Positions 7,703-15,732 of a stretch of 54,527 nt of DNA are shown piece by piece (positions within the stretch are counted from its first letter, which is position 1; each line of letters opens with the position of its first letter). Origin of the DNA: Butyricicoccus sp. (lineage in GTDB: Bacteria > Bacillota > Clostridia > Oscillospirales > Butyricicoccaceae); NCBI GenBank assembly GCA_020025755.1, contig JAHHRO010000008.1, positions 1 to 54,527 of the forward strand, in the 5' to 3' direction. Below the pieces are notes generated by a model. That model made no database searches. It was not told where the DNA came from and saw nothing but the letters and a program-made list of their open reading frames with translations. Both the position numbers and the translations under genes were made by a program.

Positions 7703-8419
7703 TTAGACTTCCTCCTCGATGCCAAATGATTCGGCAATTACAATATCCTCTGGTGTAGTGATCTTCAGATTGCAGTATTCGCCCGGAACTGCCGTGACAC
7801 ATACGCCGATGCGTTCCACTGCCGCGCAGTCATCGGTCAGTACAGCACCGTCCGCGATGGCTTCATGCAGGGCATCTGCGATTTGATTGCGACGGAACAC
7901 CTGTGGGGTCTGCACGGCGGCAATGCTGTCACGCGGCACATCACAAACGATCCTGCCGTTCTCGATGCGCTTGATACTGTCCTTGACGGGAACGACGGGT
8001 GCGGCGGCACCATCTGCAAAGGCAGCTGTCAGTGTCCGTGCGATCAGTGCCTGCGAGATCAGGGGACGTGCACCATCATGGATCGCGACAAATTCGATAT
8101 CCGAAGCGCACGCGTGCAGTCCGGCAAGTACCGAGTGGGCGCGTGTTTCTCCACCGCGCAGGACGTGACGCACCTTGGAAAAGCCGAAGGCTGCAAACAA
8201 TCTGCTGTAAGGGATGATATCCTGCTCGCGGCACACAACAATGATATCGCGCACAAGGGGGCACTGCTCAAAGGCGGAAACGGTATGTGCCAATACAGGG
8301 ATCTCCTGAAGTGGGAGCATGAGCTTGTTCTGACCCATACGCGTGGAAGATCCTGCCGCCGGAATGACGGCGGCAACGGTCGGAATGGGCGGTTCCGTTT
8401 TTTTATTTATGCCAAACAT
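7703..8419 (-). CDS. ispD: 2-C-methyl-D-erythritol 4-phosphate cytidylyltransferase (IspD)
   Basis: IspD joins CTP and methylerythritol 4-phosphate in the MEP pathway. The 238-residue protein has the nucleotide-binding motif AAVIPAAGSSTRMGQNKLML, then LRGGETRAHSVLAGL, the IHDGARPL motif that binds the substrate, AAPVVPVKDSIK, and the C-terminal TDDCAAVE and NLKITTPED. All are typical of IspD. The chosen ATG at 8419 has gggagg nine bases upstream; the longer frame to 8524 starts inside a 22-bp palindrome. Together with ispF it forms the conserved isp pair, separated by one base. Confidence 0.95.
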   Translation of the reverse strand: MFGINKKTEPPIPTVAAVIPAAGSSTRMGQNKLMLPLQEIPVLAHTVSAFEQCPLVRDIIVVCREQDIIPYSRLFAAFGFSKVRHVLRGGETRAHSVLAGLHACASDIEFVAIHDGARPLISQALIARTLTAAFADGAAAPVVPVKDSIKRIENGRIVCDVPRDSIAAVQTPQVFRRNQIADALHEAIADGAVLTDDCAAVERIGVCVTAVPGEYCNLKITTPEDIVIAESFGIEEEV

Positions 8420-8502
8420 TATGATAAACCTCCCGAAGTCGTTCAGCTGGCCAAAAAGCCCATCCGATACAAACGCGGAAAAAGTGGCTTTTTGGATTTG
8501 CG

Positions 8503-8524
8503 ATGCAGGCAGATCTGCCTGCAT
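8503..8524. repeat. Perfect 22-bp palindrome
   Basis: Positions 8503-8524 read the same on both strands, centred on agatct. It lies between the M50 peptidase stop and ispD on the minus strand. As RNA it would form a short-loop hairpin but lacks a clear U-run on the minus strand. It may be a weak terminator, an RNA stability element or a protein site. Confidence 0.55.
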
Positions 8525-8527
8525 TTT

Positions 8528-9094
8528 CTATATTTTACCGTGTCTGCAAACAGATTGCAAGCCTGTACGGCGTTCAAGGAGAAGCAGGACAGCGATGAGG
8601 CAAAGCCCCCAGCCATTGTGCCGCAGACCGGCATAAATTCCACCGGCGAGCAGGAACAGCAGCGTCAGGGCGGCAACACAGGGGATGAGTGGGTGCGCAT
8701 CGTGCAGGATACACGCCAGCATACGCCCTCCGTCGAGCGGCGCGATGGGAAGCAGGTTGAATCCGTTGAGCAGGATCCCCGCGCCTGCAAGCAGAGGCAT
8801 GCCCAGTAAACCGCACATAACAGAGAACATCAGACCGAGTAGTGCACCAGAGGCGGCAATCAGAAAATCGTCCCAACGGGAGGGCTTGGAAAGTTGATAG
8901 TGAAGCATGCCGCCGGCGGCTGACAGGCGAAAACTTGTGACCGTGCCGCCGCACAGGCAGACCATGAGTAGATGCCCAAGTTCATGGACGGCGGCAGTGA
9001 GCAAAAAGGCAGGGGCAATGCCTTCCGTATCCAGAAAAATAAGGATGGCAAGCATGCACCAAAAGGAATCATCAATATAAAAGCGTGTCCTCAT
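8528..9094 (-). CDS. M50 site-2 protease family, SpoIVFB-like
   Basis: This 188-residue integral membrane metalloprotease has the zinc motif HELGH at residues 37-41 in a hydrophobic helix. The third zinc ligand is in NLLPIAPLDGGRML, Asp121. Hydrophobic segments cover about 12-30, 33-50, 78-110 and 138-180. Size and topology fit SpoIVFB, the intramembrane protease that activates pro-sigma-K in spore formers. The start overlaps the end of the upstream M23 gene by four bases (ATGA), giving the same order as the spoIVFA-spoIVFB operon. SpoIVFB identity is an inference; other small M50 proteases look alike. Confidence 0.8.
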   Translation of the reverse strand: MRTRFYIDDSFWCMLAILIFLDTEGIAPAFLLTAAVHELGHLLMVCLCGGTVTSFRLSAAGGMLHYQLSKPSRWDDFLIAASGALLGLMFSVMCGLLGMPLLAGAGILLNGFNLLPIAPLDGGRMLACILHDAHPLIPCVAALTLLFLLAGGIYAGLRHNGWGLCLIAVLLLLERRTGLQSVCRHGKI

Positions 9095-9825
9095 AGCGTG
9101 ATATATTCCTCCGGATCAAGTAATTTTCCGGCGCGCCAAAGTTCAAGATGCAGGTGCGCACCGGTTGCCGCGCCGGTTGCGCCGACCTCAGCGATGGCTT
9201 GCCCTGCTTGCACATATGTGTCCGTCTGTACAAGCAATTTTTTGCAATGGGCATAAAGCGAGCAGAGACCGTCCGCTTGTTCCAATACAATATAATTCCC
9301 GTAGCTTTTGCTTGTACCTGCGGTGCGTACCCTGCCTGCCGCGATCGCATGGATCGGCTTGCCCTCCGGCGCGGCAAGGTCGATCCCTTTGTGCAGCTTG
9401 CCCGGCACACCGGAAATGGGGTGGGTGCGGTAGCCAAACGGGGAGACCAGTACAGCATCCGGCAGAGGGGGCACATAAATGGTATGGTTTGCAGGAATAA
9501 ATGGGTCGATTTCATCCGGAAAAACGCCCGCCGTGGTTGCGGCGAGCGTTTCGGGTGGGGGAAATGATTCGATTTGCAGAGGGGGCATGTGGAAACGAGC
9601 GGGTGTGCGCGGGAGATCGAAAGACCCGACTGCCTGTACGGCGTCTTCCAGAGAGTGATTGCCCGAAAGAAAAGTTTGTACCGCCTGCTGCAAGTGTGAG
9701 ACCGCAGGCGTTGTGCGCACAAGCGTGGCACACAGGAACAGCAGGGCAAGTATGAAAAAGATACGATCACTCAGATGGGGCTGCGAACGCCGCGTATGTT
9801 TGGTGCGTTTGGACGGATGATGCAT
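9091..9825 (-). CDS. Membrane-anchored M23 (LytM) family protein, SpoIVFA-like
   Basis: The 244-residue protein has a basic N-terminus, one membrane segment at about residues 21-38, a linker rich in proline to about 120, and a C-terminal M23/LytM domain. Metal and catalytic residues are all visible: His145 and Asp149 (LHKGIDL), His193 (SLYAHCK) and His224/His226 (HLHLELW). It may therefore be an active endopeptidase. It precedes and overlaps an M50 protease gene, like spoIVFA before spoIVFB. The ATG at 9825 has ggagg seven bases upstream. Alternatives are a stand-alone peptidoglycan hydrolase or a regulator of the M50 enzyme. Confidence 0.8.
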   Translation of the reverse strand: MHHPSKRTKHTRRSQPHLSDRIFFILALLFLCATLVRTTPAVSHLQQAVQTFLSGNHSLEDAVQAVGSFDLPRTPARFHMPPLQIESFPPPETLAATTAGVFPDEIDPFIPANHTIYVPPLPDAVLVSPFGYRTHPISGVPGKLHKGIDLAAPEGKPIHAIAAGRVRTAGTSKSYGNYIVLEQADGLCSLYAHCKKLLVQTDTYVQAGQAIAEVGATGAATGAHLHLELWRAGKLLDPEEYITL

Positions 9826-9951
9826 GAGAATGCCTCCTTTCCCTGTCCGCTTGTCAAGACAGTATATGAATCCGAAGGCAAAAGCATGCGCAAAACACGC
9901 ATATGATGCATAAACTGTTTTATGAATCTGTGAATAGGAGGATGTATCTCT

Positions 9952-10182
9952 ATGGTTTGGATTGTTTTTCGCAGTCAGACACAGGCGATCCAGTGCCGGA
10001 ACTTTCTTGCAAAGAATGGTATCATCGGGCATGTTGGAAAACCGCCGCGCACACAGAAACAGGATGCATGCACTTGGGCGGTTGGGATCGAGTGGGAGGA
10101 AAAGAGTAAGGCACAGCAGGTACTCTATCAATATGGGGTTCGTCCGTGTAAGTGGACAGATGCAGGGGGAGGGGAATTATGA
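9952..10182 (+). CDS. DUF3343 protein, putative Se/S carrier-like
   Basis: This 76-residue soluble protein resembles the DUF3343 family, annotated as putative Se/S carrier proteins in anaerobes. It has the N-terminal pattern with alternating hydrophobic residues (WIVFRSQTQAIQCRNFLAK), a central GKPP, and a cysteine in DACTWAVGI where the family has its conserved Cys. The start has aggagg ten bases upstream. Its stop overlaps the ATG of the next gene, a cysteine desulfurase-like enzyme, by four bases (ATGA). This coupling fits a partner that accepts sulfur or selenium. I am fairly sure of the family and unsure of the function. Confidence 0.75.
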   Translation: MVWIVFRSQTQAIQCRNFLAKNGIIGHVGKPPRTQKQDACTWAVGIEWEEKSKAQQVLYQYGVRPCKWTDAGGGEL

Positions 10183-11300
10183 TCTATCTGGATCAGGCGG
10201 CGACTTCGCTGCAAAAACCACCCACCGTCATGCGCGCGATGGAAACAGCGATGCAGGAGTGCGCCGGATATGGACGGAGCGGACACCGTGCCGCCGTGCG
10301 TGCAGGCGAGGTCGTATATGCATGTCGGGAGACGGCGGCAAAGCTGTTTGGAATGGATGACCCCAGTCGTGTCATCTTCACGATGAACGCCACGCATGCA
10401 CTGAATCTTGCGATCTATGGGCTGTGTCAGGCGCAAACCAAGGTGGCGGTTACAGGCTACGAGCATAATTCCGTCATGCGGCCGCTGCACCATCTGGGGT
10501 GTCCGCTGCACATCATCACCAGCCGCCTGTTTGATGCGCAGGATTTTCTAAAACGTGCGGAACAGGCGATCCTTGCCGGAACAGAACTGTTTGTTGTCAA
10601 TCAGGTATCCAATGTATTCGGTGCGCAGGTTCCACTCAAGGAGCTTGACGCACTGCTCCAACAATATGGGATCCCTATGATTCTGGATGCGTCTCAGGCG
10701 GCAGGGCTCCTGGATCTTGCGTTTTTGCCCTCCATCCGCGCGATCTGCATGCCGGGGCATAAGGGGCTGATGGGACCGCAGGGAACGGGAATGCTGCTGC
10801 TTGCGCCGGAGGCTGATCCCACACCTCTTTTACAGGGCGGCACGGGCAGCGCATCCTCTGACTTCGAGCAGCCGGGATTTTTCCCCGATCGTTTGGAAAG
10901 CGGTACGCCCAATATCCCGGGGATCGCAGGGCTGGATGCGGCAATGCAGTTCATTTTGGAAATCGGAATGGAGGAAATTCGGAGCAGAGAGGAAATGCTC
11001 CGCAAGACGCTGGCGGATGGGCTGGGTGCGATCCCACGCCTCACGGTGTTTGCATCCGATGTGGGACAAAGCGCGGTGATTTCCGTCTGTATGGAGGGTG
11101 TACCATCAGAGATTTTAGCACAGGCACTTTCGGACAGTGATATCTGTGTGCGAGCGGGACTGCACTGTGCACCGCTTGCACACAAGACTGCCGGAACGGA
11201 AGCGACCGGAACCGTCCGATTTTCGCTGGGGATCTATAATACCAGGGCGGAGATCGAACAAACCATCCTCAAAATGCACAAAATCGTGCGTGAGCACTGA
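10179..11300 (+). CDS. Cysteine desulfurase family (class V aminotransferase)
   Basis: The 373-residue PLP enzyme is of the NifS/SufS-like type often found next to DUF3343 genes in Firmicutes. The N-terminus has IYLDQAATSLQKP, the PLP lysine is in MPGHKGLMGPQGTG, the substrate region has LESGTPNIPGIAGL, and the catalytic cysteine is in RAGLHCAPLAH. It would release sulfur (or selenium) from cysteine (or selenocysteine). The start at 10179 begins MIYLDQ as in the family and overlaps the upstream DUF3343 stop. No iscU, sufU, selD or thiI gene is nearby. A housekeeping Fe-S role therefore cannot be inferred. Confidence 0.88.
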   Translation: MIYLDQAATSLQKPPTVMRAMETAMQECAGYGRSGHRAAVRAGEVVYACRETAAKLFGMDDPSRVIFTMNATHALNLAIYGLCQAQTKVAVTGYEHNSVMRPLHHLGCPLHIITSRLFDAQDFLKRAEQAILAGTELFVVNQVSNVFGAQVPLKELDALLQQYGIPMILDASQAAGLLDLAFLPSIRAICMPGHKGLMGPQGTGMLLLAPEADPTPLLQGGTGSASSDFEQPGFFPDRLESGTPNIPGIAGLDAAMQFILEIGMEEIRSREEMLRKTLADGLGAIPRLTVFASDVGQSAVISVCMEGVPSEILAQALSDSDICVRAGLHCAPLAHKTAGTEATGTVRFSLGIYNTRAEIEQTILKMHKIVREH

Positions 11301-11317
11301 AAAAGTCGCAAACGCTA

Positions 11318-11346
11318 TTCACATCATAGATGGAATGTGTTAAAAT
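11318..11346 (+). promoter_or_regulatory. Promoter of the cdaA operon
   Basis: ttcaca (11318-11323) and taaaat (11341-11346) are 17 bases apart. They lie about 58 bases upstream of the likely cdaA start codon. Confidence 0.6.
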
Positions 11347-11403
11347 AAATTGAATATATCAAAATGGTTACATCAAGTGCAATAGAATCTAGGTGTGAAA
11401 TAT

Positions 11404-12285
11404 ATGGGAGATGCTTTACGCATTTTGCTGCGCAGCATACAGCTGGTATCCGTTCAGGATGTTATCGACATGGGTATCATGGCCTATGTCATTTATCGCG
11501 GCATGAAGCTCTTAAAAGATACAAGTGCAATGCGCCTTGCCAAAGGCATATTGATCATATTCGTGACGCAGATCGTTGCAGAAAATCTACAGCTCAATAC
11601 GGTCTCATGGATCCTGCGTCAGGTTTTCTCGTTTGGTGCGCTGTTCCTTGCCATCGTCTTTCAGCCCGAGCTGCGCCGCATGCTCGAGCAGCTTGGCAAA
11701 GGGCAGGGACAGCTGCGCAAATTTTTGACCGGAACCGAAGTCGATATCGTTGCCATTGATCAGTGCATCAATCAGACCGTGCTGGCATGTGAGTCCATGA
11801 GTTGGACACGCACCGGTGCACTGATGGTGTTTGAGCGGCAGGAGCGGCTCAGTGAGATCATCAATACCGGAACGCGCATTGATGCAGAGCCCTCCGCGGA
11901 ACTCATCAAAAATGTGTTCTTTCATAATTCCCCCTTACATGACGGTGCGCTTGTCGTGCGTGAAGGCCGCTTGTTTTCCGCAGGCTGTGTGCTGCCGCTT
12001 TCGGCAAACCAGACGCTGTCGCGCGAGCTCGGCACACGACACCGCGCCGCAGTCGGCATGAGTGAGGTGTCGGATGCCGTGCTCGTTGTCGTCTCTGAGG
12101 AGACCGGCGCGATCTCGGTTGCCATCGGCGGTATGCTCAAACGGCATCTGTCACCGGAAACACTGCGTAAGATCTTGGTTGCAGAACTTACCCCTGAAGA
12201 AAAAACGGAAACGCCCAAGAAACGAAAAGGCTTTCTGCTGCACAGGGCGCAGGCCGATGCGGAAAGGAAGGGCAAGTTCAAATGA
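11404..12285 (+). CDS. cdaA: Diadenylate cyclase CdaA (DacA)
   Basis: CdaA makes the second messenger c-di-AMP from two ATP. The 293-residue protein has three N-terminal membrane segments (about 20-36, 46-60 and 68-88) and a DisA_N catalytic domain. The catalytic DGA motif is Asp180 (PLHDGALVV) and the ATP-binding RHR is at 212-214 (GTRHRAAVG). I prefer ATG 11404, with aggtg eight bases upstream; GTG 11395 in the same frame adds three residues. cdaR follows with an ATGA overlap, as in other Firmicutes. The usual third partner glmM is missing from this operon. Confidence 0.94.
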   Translation: MGDALRILLRSIQLVSVQDVIDMGIMAYVIYRGMKLLKDTSAMRLAKGILIIFVTQIVAENLQLNTVSWILRQVFSFGALFLAIVFQPELRRMLEQLGKGQGQLRKFLTGTEVDIVAIDQCINQTVLACESMSWTRTGALMVFERQERLSEIINTGTRIDAEPSAELIKNVFFHNSPLHDGALVVREGRLFSAGCVLPLSANQTLSRELGTRHRAAVGMSEVSDAVLVVVSEETGAISVAIGGMLKRHLSPETLRKILVAELTPEEKTETPKKRKGFLLHRAQADAERKGKFK

Positions 12286-13595
12286 AAAAGTTCTTAGAAG
12301 AACATGATGTGCCGCGCAAGGTGCTCGCGATCCTCATGGCGATCGCGCTGTGGATCGTGGTCGTTGTAAACAATGAGAGCGTCCTGCGCGAAAATACCAT
12401 TTCCAATATCCCTGTGATCTATCGCAATATGGATCTCTTGGAGGATGATTCCGGTCTCAGGATCATCGAAGGGCAAGATCAAACCGTAAGCGTGCGGGTA
12501 TCCGGCCCCTATGCTGCGCTCAGTTCTCTGCGCGCAGATGATATTCAGGTGAGTGTGGACGTGTCCAAATTTACCAAGCCCGGCACATACACCATCAATA
12601 CATCAGATGGTTCGCCTGATTACAGCCTGCGTATTTTGGGCAATCAGGCACAAAGCATCAATCCGCCCGAGATCGCCTCTCCGGTTTCCTTTCAGATCGT
12701 GATTGATACCATTATGACCAAAGATATTCCGGTCGCGGTACAGCTGGAGGGCAAAGCACCTTCGGGCTATATCTACGAGGAACCTGTTGTGGGACAGGAT
12801 CATGTGACTGTCACAGGGCCTGAGTCGGTTGTCAGCCGCATCAAGAAGGCGGTTGCGATCATTCCGGAGGAGGATTCCGACGGACTTAAAAAGACAACCA
12901 CCATTCTGGCATCGTTTACATTCCTTGGAGATCGCAACGAGGCGGTCGATCAGACCCATCTGGTCTGTGTACCCAACGAACTGAATGTCACCATTCCTGT
13001 TTATGTGATGGCAAAGCTGCCGCTCACGGTCGATCTTGTCAATTCCGAGACGCTGACCAAGGATTCGGTATCTGTACAGATCGAGCCGGAACAGCTTTTG
13101 GTCTATGGCGGTGAGTCGATCATCGCAAATCTGACCGAACTGGGACTGGGTAAGATCGAACTGGGAACAGTCGATCCCAATGCACCGCCGAAGGTCATTC
13201 CCATTCCGCTGCCGGCTGGTGTGACCCGTGCACCGGGACAGCCTGCTGCGGCGAAGGTCACCATCAAGCCGGTCGGTCTTAGCAGCCGTGAATTCCCCAT
13301 CGCCAACATCGAACTGGAAAACACGGGCGCAGATCCCAATCTTTCGGCTGGACTCGTGACCAATTCGATCACCGTGCGCATTCAGGCAGATACGGCAACA
13401 CTTGCCAAGCTCACTGCCGATCGGATCCGCGCAAAGGTGACAATCAATGCAGATGAACGAGGTGCAGGCGTATTTACTGTGCCGGTCGAGTTCCAGATCG
13501 ATGATCTGCCTAAGTTTACCGTCCTCAATCCGGAACAGACCGTGGTAGAGGTGGAGATCAAACAAAATCAGAATACAGATACAGTGGAGGAATAA
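12282..13595 (+). CDS. cdaR: CdaA regulatory protein CdaR (YbbR domains)
   Basis: CdaR is the extracytoplasmic partner that modulates the diadenylate cyclase CdaA. The 437-residue protein has one N-terminal membrane helix (about residues 12-29, VLAILMAIALWIVVVVN) and then four YbbR repeats at roughly 50-135, 140-230, 240-325 and 335-428. Each begins with a pattern like IPV and contains V.V.GP or similar. It is mostly beta-strand and lies outside the membrane. The start codon overlaps the cdaA stop by four bases, so the two are made together. Confidence 0.92.
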   Translation: MKKFLEEHDVPRKVLAILMAIALWIVVVVNNESVLRENTISNIPVIYRNMDLLEDDSGLRIIEGQDQTVSVRVSGPYAALSSLRADDIQVSVDVSKFTKPGTYTINTSDGSPDYSLRILGNQAQSINPPEIASPVSFQIVIDTIMTKDIPVAVQLEGKAPSGYIYEEPVVGQDHVTVTGPESVVSRIKKAVAIIPEEDSDGLKKTTTILASFTFLGDRNEAVDQTHLVCVPNELNVTIPVYVMAKLPLTVDLVNSETLTKDSVSVQIEPEQLLVYGGESIIANLTELGLGKIELGTVDPNAPPKVIPIPLPAGVTRAPGQPAAAKVTIKPVGLSSREFPIANIELENTGADPNLSAGLVTNSITVRIQADTATLAKLTADRIRAKVTINADERGAGVFTVPVEFQIDDLPKFTVLNPEQTVVEVEIKQNQNTDTVEE

Positions 13596-13604
13596 AGAAA
13601 ACCA

Positions 13605-15197
13605 GTGAGTATCCTCGTTTCTAATATCCGTCTGCCGTTTACCGAGCCGGACGGAGCAGCGATTGCACACGCCAAACGCATGTGTAATATTCAGAGCAAG
13701 ACCGTGCAGGCGTCCGTATATCGCATGTCGATCGATGCCAGACGTGGGAAAATAGATCGTGTGTATTCCATCATGCTTGATGGGATCGAGGAGGAGGAGG
13801 CATTTGCAGCAACGCTGCAAATGCCCTCTGTCTGTTATAAGCCGACGCAGCAGTTTGCGCCCCAGTTGGGCACGAAGCCCCTCGCGCATCGCCCTGTTGT
13901 AGTGGGCATGGGTCCGGCAGGACTATTTGCCGCCTATATTTTGGCGCAGTATGGATATCGCCCCATCGTTTTGGAGCGCGGAGATGCCATCGAGCTGAGA
14001 GATCAGGCAGTCAAAGGCTTCTGGGAGCAGGGGCGGTTTGATGCAGAGAGTAATATCCAGTTTGGTGAGGGTGGTGCAGGTGCATACTCGGACGGCAAGC
14101 TGACCACGCGCATCAATGACCCCTTGTGTGATGAGATCCTGCGGATCTTCACCCAGCATGGTGCGCCGGAGGAGATCCGCCGCCTTGCAAAGCCCCATAT
14201 CGGTACGGATATTCTCAAGGAGGTCGTGCGCCGGATGCGTGAGCAGATCATTGCATGGGGCGGCGAGGTGCGGTTCCGCACTCCAGTGACCGGGATCTGC
14301 AAACAGCAGGACAGCTTGTGCGCCGTACAGGCAGAGGGACAAGCCATTCCGTGTGAACGGGCGGTGTTCGCACTGGGACACAGCGCGCGCGATACCTTCT
14401 TTGCCTTATATGCGCAGGGCGTATTCTTTGAGCCTAAGCCGTTTTCGGTGGGGGCACGCATCGAGCACCTGCAAACCGAGATCGACCGCTCGCGCTATGG
14501 CAAGTATGCGGGGCACTCCGCGCTGCCGCCTGCGGAATATAATCTCTCCCACCGTGAGAATGGACGCGCCTGTTATTCGTTCTGCATGTGCCCGGGAGGG
14601 CATGTTGTGGCGGCGCAGAGCGAGCCGGCTACCGTCGTGACCAATGGCATGAGCTACCATGCGCGCAATGGCTGCAACGCAAATGCAGCGATCGCGGTTT
14701 CGGTCGATCCCACGGATTTTGCGGACGGGACACCGTTTGGAGGCATTGCATTTCAGCGTGCGCTTGAGCATGCGGCGTATCAGAAGACAGGCAGCTATGA
14801 AGCACCCTGTCAGCTGGTGGGCGATTTTCTGGGCGGCACGGTTTCCAAACGGTTTGGCAAGGTACTGCCGACCTATCCAATGGGGACGCAGTTCCATGAC
14901 CTCAATACATTGTTCCCACGGTTCGTTTCCGCGCAGATGCATACCGGACTTGCCGTCTTTGCAAGGCAGCTGCGTGCCTTTGGCGCAGCCGATGCCGTGC
15001 TGACCGCACCCGAAACGCGCACTTCATCGCCCGTTCGCATGACGCGCGGACAGGATCTGTTCAGCCGATCCGTCAAGGGACTGATCCCGTGCGGAGAGGG
15101 AGCAGGATATGCCGGAGGCATTATGTCCGCGGCGGTCGATGGCGTGCGCGCGGCGTGCCGCATCATGGAAGAATTTCAGCCGGAAGGAATGGAGTGA
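13605..15197 (+). CDS. FAD-dependent oxidoreductase (COG2509 type)
   Basis: The 530-residue flavoprotein has an N-terminal 90-residue domain and then a dinucleotide-binding fold with VVVGMGPAGLFAAYI near residue 98. Further motifs are FGEGGAGAYSDGKL and the C-terminal FAD motif GEGAGYAGGIMSAAVDG. This matches the uncharacterised FAD-dependent dehydrogenase group COG2509, common in Clostridia. Substrate and electron acceptor are unknown. The GTG start at 13605 is preceded by ggagg that overlaps the cdaR end, and the frame follows cdaR by nine bases, where glmM sits in many Firmicutes. Co-transcription with cdaA-cdaR is likely but may not reflect shared function. Confidence 0.85.
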   Translation: MSILVSNIRLPFTEPDGAAIAHAKRMCNIQSKTVQASVYRMSIDARRGKIDRVYSIMLDGIEEEEAFAATLQMPSVCYKPTQQFAPQLGTKPLAHRPVVVGMGPAGLFAAYILAQYGYRPIVLERGDAIELRDQAVKGFWEQGRFDAESNIQFGEGGAGAYSDGKLTTRINDPLCDEILRIFTQHGAPEEIRRLAKPHIGTDILKEVVRRMREQIIAWGGEVRFRTPVTGICKQQDSLCAVQAEGQAIPCERAVFALGHSARDTFFALYAQGVFFEPKPFSVGARIEHLQTEIDRSRYGKYAGHSALPPAEYNLSHRENGRACYSFCMCPGGHVVAAQSEPATVVTNGMSYHARNGCNANAAIAVSVDPTDFADGTPFGGIAFQRALEHAAYQKTGSYEAPCQLVGDFLGGTVSKRFGKVLPTYPMGTQFHDLNTLFPRFVSAQMHTGLAVFARQLRAFGAADAVLTAPETRTSSPVRMTRGQDLFSRSVKGLIPCGEGAGYAGGIMSAAVDGVRAACRIMEEFQPEGME

Positions 15198-15206
15198 TAC
15201 ATCAAA

Positions 15207-15617
15207 ATGATACAGAAAGCCGTTGTAAAAAAAATCATAGACAGACACCATGCGGAGATCGAGGTGCAGAGACAGTCCGCCTGTGGGCATGATTGCGCCA
15301 AGTGCGGCGGCTGTGGTGCCCCCACCGAGCGTATTCAGGCGGTTGCGGTCAATTCGGTCGAGGCAGGCGTAGGAGATATCGTTACGGTCGAGGGCTCGAG
15401 CAAGCAGATCCTTGGAATGGCAGCATTGGTCTATGCTATGCCGCTTGTACTGTTTTTCGTATTTTACGGCGTTTGCGCCGGAATGCACTTGACTGAGGGC
15501 GTATCCATCCTTATGGGTGCAGTCGGGTTCGTGCTTGGTATTTGGGCTGCGATCCGCCGCAACCATCAAATGAAAAAATCAGGCGAGATCGTTTTCACAA
15601 TCGTGAAAAAAGGGTAA
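15207..15617 (+). CDS. RseC/MucC-like membrane protein (SoxR-reducing system type)
   Basis: The 136-residue protein starts with a small beta domain holding a cysteine cluster at residues 26, 30, 33 and 36 (CGHDCAKCGGC). Two membrane helices follow at about 71-92 and 98-116. This is the RseC/MucC pattern, a family linked to SoxR reduction and the Rnf electron transport complex in other bacteria. Here it follows a flavoprotein gene by nine bases, so a redox role is plausible. A terminator follows. The metal or Fe-S content of the Cys cluster cannot be decided from sequence. Confidence 0.8.
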   Translation: MIQKAVVKKIIDRHHAEIEVQRQSACGHDCAKCGGCGAPTERIQAVAVNSVEAGVGDIVTVEGSSKQILGMAALVYAMPLVLFFVFYGVCAGMHLTEGVSILMGAVGFVLGIWAAIRRNHQMKKSGEIVFTIVKKG

Positions 15618-15643
15618 CATAATATTAACAATTTTTAAAAGAT

Positions 15644-15678
15644 AGGCTGCCAGTCCTTTGGCAGTCTTGTTTTTTTTC
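15644..15678 (+). terminator. Terminator of the cdaA operon
   Basis: A hairpin with arms at 15644-15652 and 15659-15667 (one G-T type interruption, 6-base loop) is followed by nine T residues. Confidence 0.85.
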
Positions 15679-15705
15679 GGAATTTCCTGTAAAATATAAT
15701 GAATA

Positions 15706-15714
15706 TGGTATAAT
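15706..15714 (+). promoter_or_regulatory. Extended -10 promoter of the DUF5685 operon
   Basis: A perfect tataat (15709-15714) is preceded by the TGn extension (tgg, 15706-15708). The -35 region is weak, as is usual for extended -10 promoters. The start codon follows 18 bases later. Confidence 0.6.
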
Positions 15715-15732
15715 GATTTGAGGAGCGCAAGC

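Noticed and set aside
12603..13889. Long minus-strand open frame opposite cdaR (428 codons)
   Set aside because: It mirrors a well-supported gene, has no ribosome site, and its residues (Arg/His/Cys rich) are typical of an antisense shadow. The same holds for 32643-33962 and 34399-35727.
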